Assembly: GCA_033439295.1 (NCBI GenBank)
Contig: JAVTLE010000011.1
Span: 682,082 to 746,081, forward strand
DNA: 64,000 nucleotides
From: Deuterostichococcus epilithicus
Lineage: Eukaryota > Chlorophyta > Trebouxiophyceae > Prasiolales > Stichococcaceae
Direction: 5' to 3'
Below, one piece after another: positions 43,099-52,476 of this stretch (within the stretch, counting starts at the first letter, position 1; every line of letters begins with the position of its first letter). A program made the position numbers and the translations under genes. The notes under the pieces were generated by a model. That model was not told the origin of the DNA. It saw nothing but the letters and a program-made list of their open reading frames with translations, and made no database searches.

Positions 43099-44523
43099 TC
43101 ACTCCGCGTCCTCCGCAGTTGCTGGCTGCGCAGGCGACGTAAGGATGGGTTGCCACAGGGAGAAGACGCCGGCCGCGGTGGCTGTTGCGGCCGCCGCCAC
43201 CGCAAAATCGATCCAGGACACGGACTTGGTCTGCCACATGCCCCGCAGCGTCTGCGCTTGGCGGGCGGCCTTCGCCTGCTGTGCGCGTTGCTTCACTCGA
43301 TGAAACCGCGCCTGCGTGCATACACACGTTGAGTTCATTGCAACCTTCATTGCTTTCAGCAGCATTTCATTTCCAGGACCCTGGAGTGCACCATAGCAGC
43401 TAAAGGTGGCTTGCAGGGCGATGCATGCCCTGCCCTGGTGCGATCCCGCAGTCACAGAAGCTCTCAAATCAGGCACAGTGCATGTGCCAACCGAAGTATC
43501 CAGTCGGTTGCCAGGGCTGCAACACCCAGCAGCAGTATCGCGCGAGGCGTAGGCGCGCCTTTGCACGCTTGGCCTCCGCCTTCTCCGTCTCCCACGCCGC
43601 TGCCTCCTCCATGCGGCGCTCTGCCGTGGACTTGCGACTTCGATGCTCCGTCTCTGCCCGCTGCTGCCAGCTGCAGTGCGCACGGTCCAGACGAGGGTCA
43701 GAGCTCCTCGAGGCAGACAGCACTGCTGGAGTAGTGAAGCCACGAACATATGACTCTGTACGGCCGGCATGCCGACTCCGATGCTCCGTCTCCGCCCGCT
43801 GCTGCCAGCTGCAGCAGCACAGGGCAAGCGAACATGAGATCCCTTGGTCCTTACAGCACTGCCTGCGGCACTGATGGTATGGTCCACAATAGTGTCACTG
43901 TGCATGTGTCTGATTCATGCACTTTCAAGACCACAAGCAGCGTCATGTCACGACCCACTCTGCGCCTGCCTTCTCCCACCACCGCCGGAAGGCTGCCTCA
44001 AAAGCATCCTCCGACACGCCCGGCTGGTACACGCCCCCGGGGAAGCCCCGCCCAGAGGTGTTCCGGAACGCCGAAGCGGTCCTAGCGGCGTCATACTGCG
44101 CCCGTCTGGAGGTGTCCCGCAGCACCTGGGGCGGTCGAGCAGACGGGTCACGGTCGAGCAGACGGGTCACAATCTCAGCCACACAGATAGAGGCTCAGTG
44201 CTGGTGCCATGAGCCCAACAACCTCGCAGCTGCGCGCCCCGACTATGCTCTCTCATAAGCAGCTGCGGTGGCCGAGCACCCATGCCGGGTCCGCCCCAAT
44301 GCATGTGCAGCGTCATGACGTCTAAAAAATGGGGTCGACATCGCATGCGCTGCAGCCCCACCTCGTATGCTTCTGCGAGCTCTGCAAACTGCTGCCGCAG
44401 CTCCGGGCCGCCAGTCGGGTTCGCATCTGGGTGCAGCTCCTTGGCCCGCTGGCGAAATGCCGATTTGATTTCATTTGTGCTGGCGCGCGTGTCGACGTTC
44501 AACAGCTCGTAGTAGTTTGACAT
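43099..44523 (-). CDS. DnaJ (J-domain) protein with C-terminal membrane segment
   Basis: This is a type III J-protein, an Hsp70 co-chaperone. Exon 1 (44523-44362, exactly 54 codons) is the J domain: MSNYYELLNVDTRASTNEIK, SAFRQRAKELHPDAN with the essential HPD, then FAELAEAYE. Exon 2 (44125 to about 43968) starts VLRDTSRRAQYDAARTA, the usual end of a J domain, followed by GFPGGVYQPGVSEDAFEAAF. A charged exon (about 43560-43660) reads STAERRMEEAAAWETEKAEA. The last exon has VKQRAQQAKAARQAQTLRG then a hydrophobic span IDFAVAAAATATAAGVFSLW before the acidic tail to 43099. It is probably a tail-anchored membrane protein; which membrane is unclear. Nearby repeats are described separately. Confidence 0.82.
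43636..43817. repeat. Direct repeat of a DnaJ-gene exon segment
   Basis: A segment of about 40 bases with CGATGCTCCGTCTC and CCCGCTGCTGCCAGCTGCAG at 43640-43677 recurs at 43779-43816, about 136 bp away. On the minus strand it covers the acceptor side and start of the exon reading CSWQQRAETEHRSRK. Confidence 0.75.
44135..44171. repeat. 19-bp perfect tandem repeat at a DnaJ intron end
   Basis: Two perfect copies of CGGTCGAGCAGACGGGTCA lie head to tail just upstream (transcript sense) of the CCCCAG acceptor of DnaJ exon 2, in the branch-point/polypyrimidine region. Confidence 0.85.
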
Positions 44524-45187
44524 GTCAACGGCGGCACTGTCCGGGGCATTCCAGGCTCATCGGCGCCGACGCCGTGTGCCATTCAGCTGCTCAACCTGCT
44601 TGAGAAAGGCATTGGCAAAGCGCTAAGCCACGACGGCCCAATGAACGTCGATGTACGATACGTTAGCCGAATGTGCGCTGCTTGTCACACGTGGGTTTGC
44701 CAACAATTTTGACGTTGAGGTGTCGAAGGTGCAGACGCTGTTGATGCTGCGCAAATGAGATGGTCTCTCGCACAAATGGCGATGCTGCAGATGGTTTGCT
44801 GCTCACGCGGATGTGCAGCGAAGAAATTGATAACCAGGTCGGTCGCATGCATGCAGAATGGTGCAACATGGTGACGACCCCGTGACGACTCTTGGAGCCG
44901 TGTTATTGGGGTGTACCGCAGGTTGCACATCACCCAGTGCCACCCTGCACTACGACGGCTTGCAAATGCTTTACGATGTAGTGCTGCATGCCGGCACCGC
45001 AGCATGGATTCAGCAGCGCCTTGGCGGCTGACGTCAGACTAACTCGAGAAGAACTAGACCATATCAATGACTGGTCATGCAACTGTTCTGCATGGCTGCT
45101 TCTGCAATGAGGGTGTCGCTCTTGCCTGATGAAAGCTGATGCTCCACCGACAATGCACACTGTTTTGCCAATTGCGGAGCTTGGCCG
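44524..45187. other. Intergenic: DnaJ promoter / FAH 3' end
   Basis: This lies between the DnaJ start (-) and the FAH stop (-). Open frames (for example 44663-45005, minus) show no family content and lower GC than exons. No gene is supported. Confidence 0.5.
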
Positions 45188-45986
45188 CTACAGCGCGGGT
45201 AGCAGCGTCCCGCTGCACTTGCCGAATCCCACCCTATAGCCGTCTCCCTGGCAGAAGCCGCTGAGGGTGACTGTGTCGCCATCTTGTAGATACGACCGCG
45301 TGCTGCCATCCACCATCATTATTGTCTCCGAGCCGTTCTGTGACAGCTCCAGGAGACATCCGCGCCCGTCTGCCAACTGCACAACGAGAGGAACGGCTCT
45401 CAAATTCGAATCCGAGCGTTCTCATGCCCGCCTCCTCCTGAGTATCCGCACGTCTGCCTCGCGAGTTCTGCGGGCGGCGTCCTCTGTGTCCTGAGTCCAG
45501 TGCCGTTGTCCCTGCACGACGCTGACGCTGAATCAAGGCCATATGGAGGCTGACTGATGAGGAAAGCGAGAGCATACCTCGTGGGAGATGGTCCCGGTAC
45601 CCAGCAGGTCCCCGGGGCGCAGGTTGCAGCCGCCGACGGTGTGGTGGGCCACCATCTGCGGCAGGGTCCAGTATCTGCGGCACACAGTACTGAGCTGTGT
45701 GTCGGTCCATCGTTTAGCTTTGTGACTTGCATTCCGAATGCGCCGCCAATGGTGCGGTGCTCCACCATCCGCGGCAGCGCCCAGTGCTGCGGCACACAGA
45801 GTGAGGAGAGTGCGCCAGGATTGCGCCAAAAGAGCACCCGGTACTTTCGGCATGGTCGGGCGAGGTTTTCACAGCGCTGTCGCTCTGCTGTTGGCGGAAG
45901 CCAGCAATCGTGAAGCACACGCAAGCAGAAGGGCCGTCCCGCTGGGGTTCGGCTATCAGATATTGCACGGCACCTCTTGCCAGTCG

Positions 45987-46064
<78 letters not shown>

Positions 46065-48590
46065 ACGCGAGATCTCACAGCCAGGGCAGCATTAGGATGC
46101 AGGAGCAACAGTGGCTGCAACACACACAGGGGATGCGCAGAGTCCGAAGGCGAAGCCAGTCCAGAGAGGAACAGGGGCTCACAGGTGCCGCAGGTTGGAG
46201 CGCGTCACGGTGGTCGCCTCAGCGCTGCCCCGCGGCTGCAGCGCCACCTCCAGCTGCACATCATAGCTGTGCCGGTCGCGCTCCTGCAGGATTGGCATGT
46301 CGTGCGATGAGCGGCATCGAAGCCAGCGTCGAGGCACCTGGTCTGCTGGGCGACAAGCCAGGAATGGCACGACGCAGCAGCTCAGGTGCACATGGAGCGA
46401 TGGCCAGGTCTCAGCGGCGAGACCCGATGATTTGACGCAATGGTAGGATCCTGTGGCGGTCAGGAGGTGCATGCAGTCACCTGGAGGTATGGCAACACCG
46501 GCGGGTCCTGTTCAGGCGCTGGACACCTGGCGGCAACGGAGCAGCTGTCAGGCTGCTTGGTGGCATGTGAGCGGCTTGCCAGTATCTGCAATGTTCCTCC
46601 ATCAACGAAAGTGCACCTAAACAGCCTGATTAATGGCACCTGAACGGCTCGAGCGCATCCAGCGTGACCACCCAGGGGGAAATGGAGGAAGCCTGCGCCA
46701 TAGTCGTCTCAGTGTCAATGTCCGCCCTCACCCTGAGGATCTCTCATGCATCCCGCGGCCGCATGGCCTCACACACAGGCACCTAACACTGCTGGCAGCA
46801 CACCCAATAAGCAGCAGACTGCGCTGGCTGCTCGCCTCTCAGAAACCCAGCTCCCAAAAACGATCGCAGCTGCCACACTGCTGACTCTGCACCACGCCAC
46901 TGTTGTGACTGCGAGCTACACCAAGCGTGGGCACTCTGCCAGCGCACCCAGTTCTTGCCGTTGAAGGGCCCCAGAGGCACGTACTCCCACTTCTGCACAT
47001 CCCGCGCGCTCCAGTCGTTCAGCAGCACCAGCCCGAAGATACGCTCCTCCGCGGCATCTACACCAATGGGCGAGCCCAGCTCATTGCCTGGCCCCACGAG
47101 GCACGCCTGTGCAGCGGAGCCGCTGATTAGTCAGCAATGCGCAGTCGACGACCACATCGGCAGGTGAGAAGCGGCCGCCCAGCCGCACCTGGCACGCCTA
47201 GGTGAGCTGCTGCCACGTCAGCTGCGAGGGAGCTGCTGCCAAGTCAGCGCCGCAGTGGTCAGACCTGTATCGGGAGGCGGCAGCGGCGGCGCACCCTGCA
47301 GCCAGTGCCAGGCTGCAATGTCCACAACCTCCTTCGCAGCCAACGCTGTTCCCAAACCAATAGGTCGGCTCCGCATGCTCAGCTGACTACACCTGGCAGT
47401 CGTACAAGCGGCCCTCCCGGGGCTCCGTGCAGCTCAGAGCTGAGACAGTGGTGCCAGGCAAGACGCTCACCATCTCCAGCTCGAAGTCGACGACGGCGCT
47501 GGGCTGATGCGCGGGCGGTTGCCCGGGCGCGGTGGGGGGCACCTGGCCGCGCGGCCGCCGCACCGGGGTGCCGGACGGCACGACGGACGATGACCGCCCA
47601 TGGTACGCCACCGGCAGGTGGTGCCTGCATTGCAACGTGGCTGCAGGGATGAGTCCTCGCAGCATGGAAAGGCTGGGCGTCGCCGCTGAGCTGGTGAGCA
47701 GAGGGCCACCCACGCAGCGCCGGCTGCGCTGGCGTGCACGACCCCATGACAGCCCCGCGAGCGTGATGCCTCCTGGCCGCAGCCGGGAAACGACCCACCA
47801 GTTTGGGTTGAGCGCATTCTTCGGATCCCGGAACATGGAGCCCACATTGGTGGCGTGCTCCCGTGAGACGTAAAAGTCCGTGTAATCGCCAATGGCTGCA
47901 GGAAGCAGCATCTCCACTGAGTCCTGTGGCGCGCAAGGTTCTTGTCGGTGCAGCACTACTGCAGAGCGGTCTCGTGGCTGACGAGGCAATTCACCTGCCT
48001 GACCGACCGTCCAGCGTTGCTTTTAAGCAACTGAAGAGTGACGGGCCCGCAGGCTGATCAGGCAGGCGGGCAGCGCCAAAGCGCACAGCAGCACCATGAT
48101 CAGCGACAGCGTGGCAAGATGTTGCGGAGGGGCACCATGGAAATGACGGCGTGTCGCTGGAACTCCGGATCCGCCAAGGCGCCGCTAGAGTCCGTGAGCA
48201 GCGATTGCAGCGCACCACGCACCTGCCGCCATGCCAGGCGGCCCAGGGCCATGAACGCGTTCAGGCTGCCCTGTACAGGAGCACGCTGTCCGGGAGTCAC
48301 ATCACCTGGTTCGCAGTTCAGTTTCAAAGCTGTACCTGCACTATGCCGAGACGGTGGATGCGCAGCCGCGCCTGGTGGAAGCACTGCCGGTCGGACCAGG
48401 CGTCGCAGGACGCGAAGCAGCCTGATTCGGCGAGCTGGGACATGTCCAGCACGTTGTCGCCAATGGCAACGCCCACACGCGGGGGTGCGGCGGGCTGGCT
48501 GCGCCGAAAGATGCCATATGGCAGGTTCTGGATCGGAAAGTGGCTCCGATCGGGCACCGGCAGCACGCAAGAGCCAAGTTGAGATGCCAT
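45188..48590 (-). CDS. FAH: Fumarylacetoacetase (fumarylacetoacetate hydrolase)
   Basis: FAH is the last enzyme of tyrosine breakdown; it splits 4-fumarylacetoacetate into fumarate and acetoacetate. Minus strand, ATG at 48590 ([20 protein letters not shown]) then [42 protein letters not shown] (about 48250), [20 protein letters not shown] with [19 protein letters not shown] (about 47800-47910), [20 protein letters not shown] with RPRGQ (about 47540-47620), [26 protein letters not shown] with [20 protein letters not shown] (about 46960-47090), [20 protein letters not shown] (about 46215-46270), [20 protein letters not shown] with [12 protein letters not shown] (45590-45676), and the final exon [20 protein letters not shown] ending in LLPAL at 45188. 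The catalytic His of SREHATNVG and the metal-binding acidic residues are kept. Full-length and apparently intact. Confidence 0.93.
45630..45798. repeat. Tandem duplication of a FAH exon start (two copies)
   Basis: Two diverged copies of about 57 bases (45630-45686 and 45743-45798) each start, on the minus strand, with TGTGTGCCGCAG and encode [15 protein letters not shown] (functional) or [15 protein letters not shown] (extra copy). The extra copy lacks the rest of the exon ([10 protein letters not shown]) and lies in the preceding intron. Confidence 0.88.
45988..46062. repeat. (GCT)25 microsatellite in a FAH intron
   Basis: Twenty-five uninterrupted GCT units (AGC on the transcribed-gene strand) lie in the FAH intron between the exon ending SNLRHL and the exon starting YWTLPQ. 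Frames through it give poly-Ala, poly-Leu or poly-Cys on the plus strand and are not genes. Confidence 0.97.
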
Positions 48591-49011
48591 CTTAGCTGTT
48601 ACTGGTCCATTGTCAGGCCTTTTGTGGGTCTTAGATGGACTTCCAGAAGTCCGAGTTTGCTGCTGCTGCTCACTCAACTTGATGAAGCGACCCGCTGATC
48701 GACGAAACAGTCAACCAATGATTACTTGGTACGTGCTGTCTCTCCTGTATCTGGCAAATGACGCATTGCAAGTACAAACAGCAGCATGCGCCAGTCAGCA
48801 TGCATGTTGGCTGATTTGAGATCCAGGTGCAACAAACACTCTGTTCCGACGCCAGAGCCGGAGACGATAGACTTGATAGCACGATACTTACGCTGCAAAT
48901 GTGCTGGAGCCAAAACCCAATCTACGACAGTCACAGCGCATCCTGACCTGCGAGACACTTCGGCATTGCAACTGGGCAGCAGCCACGGCGAGCCTTTTGT
49001 GAGACTAGGAC
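48591..49011. promoter_or_regulatory. Shared upstream region of FAH and MetAP genes
   Basis: 421 bp lie between the two divergent start codons. A minus-strand frame continues upstream of the FAH ATG, but its ATG at 48677 would add a Gln-rich leader not seen in FAH. No other gene is seen. Confidence 0.45.
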
Positions 49012-51187
49012 ATGCAGCAGACGCAGCAGAGCAGCATGAACTGCTGTCACACTGCGGGCAGGCTCGCAGCCAGGATCCTGGGGCCATCATCAAGGAGCGG
49101 CACAGCGCTGCAGCCGTCCAGCCGATGCACGCCCCGAAGAGCGCTGTCCAGCACGCCTGTCGCCAAGGCTAGGCGTGGCCTGACGGAGCTGCTGAGCTTT
49201 AAAAAGTGAGCGTGGTGGATGAGGCCTGCACCCATCCCCTGCAACCGCTCGCATGCCGCTTCATGCTAGATGCTTGTGACTGTACAGCTACGCCTGCTGC
49301 CGAACACTCGCCCTGATCATCATTTGTGAGACTGGCAGCGAGGAGGATGAGCGGCCAAGGCTAAAGCAGGGGACGGTGGCGCCAGAGCTCGAGGTGCCGC
49401 CGCAGATCCCGCGGCCGCCGTATGCGGCAGGGTATGAGCACCCAGATTGGACGTCCGCAGTGGAGGTTCACAATGAAGAGGTAAGGTCACGGAGCCATCG
49501 CAGGCTCAAAGCAACACCTGCAGGGCATGGCCACAGCACGGCTCTTTCGCTAGCTCATGCATGTGGCGGCAGACAGTATCGCCTCTACCTGGACAGCCTG
49601 TGTCAGTCCTGCTCGAGTTTCAAGGTTGGTCACCAGGTTCAAGGTTGGAAATGTCCGGAATGCAGTGCATGTGACGAAGACAGTCCGTCTTGCACACAGG
49701 GAGTTAAGAAGATGCGGGCGTCATGTAAGCTGGCGGCGCAGGTGTTACAGCATGCGGGGACACTTGTAAAGGTGAGCAGCAAATGTTTGTGTCACGTCGA
49801 CCGTCTTAGGGTCCCTGACCCCAAGTCACTGCTTCCATGATACGCCACGCTCACTGCTTGGCTGTAGCCTCGCAAACTGGACAGTATACCGCCCCTGGGG
49901 TGAGGACCCTGAGGCTGGGTCTGCGTGCTGCACCTACAGCCCGGGGTGACGACAGATGAGATCGACCGCGCGGTGCACAAGATGATCATCGACAACGGCG
50001 CCTACCCGTCGCCGCTCAGATACGGTGAGCGACAGCCTGTGATCTGCTGCCTGTCGTTCACAGGGGCGCTGTTGGCTGTTGCTCATGCTAGTTCTGCGCT
50101 CATGCGCGTAGTGCCATAGCACAGCCCATGGTGCACACGAGTCGAGAAGCGCCTTTGTCGGCAAACAGGCAAGTTTCCAAAGAGCGTCTGCACCTCGGTG
50201 AACGAGTGTGTGTGCCACGGCATCCCCGACTCGCGGCCGCTGGAGGACGGCGACATCGTCAACATCGACGTTACGGTGTACCTCAATGTGAGTCATGAAA
50301 ACTTTTGTATTGCGACTCTTTGCAGTGTCAGGATGCAAGGCGGTGATGTTGACCAGGCAGCGCAGGCTGGAGAGGGCTCAAGCACCAGGTGGCACACTTC
50401 GCACGGTGTGCTGCTTGCGAAAGCCGTCACTGCCTTGAGACGCCGCTTCCCTCGCGCTGCACACCAATCCTCGCGCACCACATCGCGGCAGGGGTACCAC
50501 GGGGACACCTCCAGCATGTTCACGTGCGGCAATGTGGACGACAAGGCCCGGAAGCTGTGCGATGCGACAAAAGAGGCGCTGGAGGCCGCCATCAAGGTGT
50601 GCAAGCCGGGGGCGCCGACGAAGGCCATCGGCACTGCCTGCAAGGCCGTGGCAGACAAGCACAGGTGTGCGCTTCTTCTCCGTGCGGCTGCCATTGCCCT
50701 GCTGCACACAGCAACTGCAGTTGCGAAGCTTGCGCCACACGTCAAAGTAGACAGGGTGACCAAAATCACACTTGTCCTGAACATACCCTGGTGACGATGT
50801 GGCGTCGCCAGCTTGAATCATGCAAAAGTCTTGTTTTATTTTATAGTACTTTTTACTATACCTTGGGAGTATCCGATGACGAGTGTGACACAGGCTTCCA
50901 TCTGTGGCCGCAACAGGCTGCAGGTCATCGCGGAGTTCTGCGGGCACGGCGTTGGCAAGATCTTCCATGCGGCGCCGATGATCATCCACGACCGCAACAA
51001 CCAGCGCGACAAGATGCAGCTGTGGCAGACATTCACCATCGAGCCCATTCTGTGCACCGGCGCGCCGCGGCACCGCATTTGGCCCGACAAGTGGACGTGC
51101 GTCACAAAGGACGGCGGCCTGGCGGCGCAGTATGAGCACACGATCCTGATCACGCCGGAGGGCGCAGAGGTGCTGACCGTGGCATGA
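49012..51187 (+). CDS. MAP1: Methionine aminopeptidase type I, organellar
   Basis: Removes N-terminal Met from new proteins. Seven exons join in frame to 351 residues: 49012-49205, 49339-49480, 49700-49771, 49940-50024, 50169-50287, 50492-50664 and 50917-51187. The first exon encodes a Ser/Arg-rich leader ([20 protein letters not shown]) typical of plastid or mitochondrial targeting. The start of the mature part has IPRPPYAAG, as in plant MAP1B-D. Type I motifs: [70 protein letters not shown] and [11 protein letters not shown]. All five metal ligands (D, D, H, E, E) and the substrate-binding His of CHG are present. It is divergent from FAH and converges on QCR10. Confidence 0.95.
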
Positions 51188-51469
51188 AAGTGTAGGTAAC
51201 AAAACTGGCTTGCAGAACCGAAACCCGTCCCACCGCCACTCCAAAACCGAGGCTAGTCCACATCGGATCCGTTCCCTTCCACGTTCAGCTAAAACACTGC
51301 AGTCGCAATTGTTGGTTGGTCCGGTTTTCCGGGCAGGCTCCGGTCCTTTGCTCTCGGTCAACCCCTGCCGGCAGATGCCATGCTGGCCGCAGACGCCGCC
51401 GTACGTGTAGAATCTTTGAGCTCCATATTGCCAGAAACCGCGGCAGCTGTGGACACTGGCGCAACCGCT

Positions 51470-51970
51470 TCACTTCTTGGCAGCCGGCGGCACGTCTGCC
51501 TCGCCTGTCTCCTCAGGCGCCGGCGGGTTGATGAAGGTCTGGTCGATCCAGCTGAATGGCTGCGCCGCACGAGAATCCAGCCATGCTCAGCACCGCCTCA
51601 TGACGCAGTTGAGCTTAGCTCAGATGCAAGCTTGTTGCTGAGTGCTGCAACAGGGTGGCAGCAGCCCCTTTCAATACCACGCATCAGGTGCCTTCAGCAG
51701 CCTGCTGTGATGGCGGCGACCCCAAGCGTGCCAGTGCAAGGCAATGCTCAGCCTTCCCGGTGAGCAGAATGCACAAGGACACATCCCGAAGCTCACCTGG
51801 ACCAGGAAGAGTGCTGCCGTCAAGCCAGTGGCGCCCCACAGCGCAGCCCCGCGCGGGTTGTACGAAGGAATGAACTGCTTGAGGTAGTACGACTGCGGTA
51901 GAAGAAGACTTGCGTCACGCTTCGTTTGCAAGTGTTGCAACCGAGCTCCCCATTTTCGATGGCCATCTTG
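51470..51970 (-). CDS. QCR10: Complex III subunit QCR10 (UCRY-like), partial model
   Basis: This is a single-pass small subunit of mitochondrial cytochrome bc1. Minus-strand exons: 51892-51797, exactly 32 codons (SYYLKQFIPSYNPRGAALWG then ATGLTAALFLVQ), and 51559-51470 (PFSWIDQTFINPPAPEETGE to AAKK and stop). The join gives FLVQPFSWIDQTFINPP, which closely follows the plant QCR10 pattern (W..QPFDWI..TFI.PP). The hydrophobic span AALWGATGLTAALFLV fits the single membrane helix. The start codon is on an unplaced short upstream exon, possibly near the ATG at 51963. A Pro/Glu-rich tail extends past the plant form. Confidence in the family is good; the 5' end is not defined. Confidence 0.72.
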
Positions 51971-52476
51971 TCAAGGCAGGAGCAGTCAGCGCAAACAGCT
52001 GAGGGTGAGCCTTGCTCAACATAGCGTGTGCAGGCTGCAGCAGGCTCACCCTCGGGATGCCCTGGCCCGTCCTCTGCCAGGATGCTGGTTGGGCAGCCAT
52101 AGCGGAACGATTCGGACGACCTCTAGGGGTGGGATCCTCGCCCCAAAATGCTTCCAAGATGCGGCACACTACAGCAGCCTGGTTCAAGGATGCGCGCCTT
52201 TGAACTGGCTGAAACTTCCTCTCAGAATGTGTTTCACGTTGGGCAGTGGTCCTGCACCGCTGCTGGCTGCAGTGCTCGAGCCCTGACCCGCGATCCTCCT
52301 AAACCCTGAACAACGCTCCCTGCCTGCTTGGTTATTCTCCCTTCTGAGCGCGCTGCACGTGAGGTTTGGTCCCGCACGTGCGCAACGTTTTGACCATTCG
52401 TGCTGCTCTTCAGGCCAGGACCGCACCACTCAAATGCCTTTTAAAACTCCTGCTCAATAAAACACAACCTCGAGCC
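51971..52476. promoter_or_regulatory. Divergent upstream region of QCR10 and the rhomboid-like gene
   Basis: About 500 bp between divergent genes hold the unplaced QCR10 first exon and both promoters. No independent gene is seen. Confidence 0.4.

Noticed and set aside
45910-46435. Frames with poly-Ala, poly-Leu or poly-Cys
   Set aside because: They are the three plus-strand readings of the (GCT)25 microsatellite inside a FAH intron.
48591-48677. Upstream in-frame start for FAH
   Set aside because: The extra Gln/Thr/Lys-rich residues are not found in FAH proteins, whereas the ATG at 48590 aligns with the family N-terminus.
50378-51361. 327-codon minus-strand open frame
   Set aside because: Antisense shadow of the methionine aminopeptidase exons.
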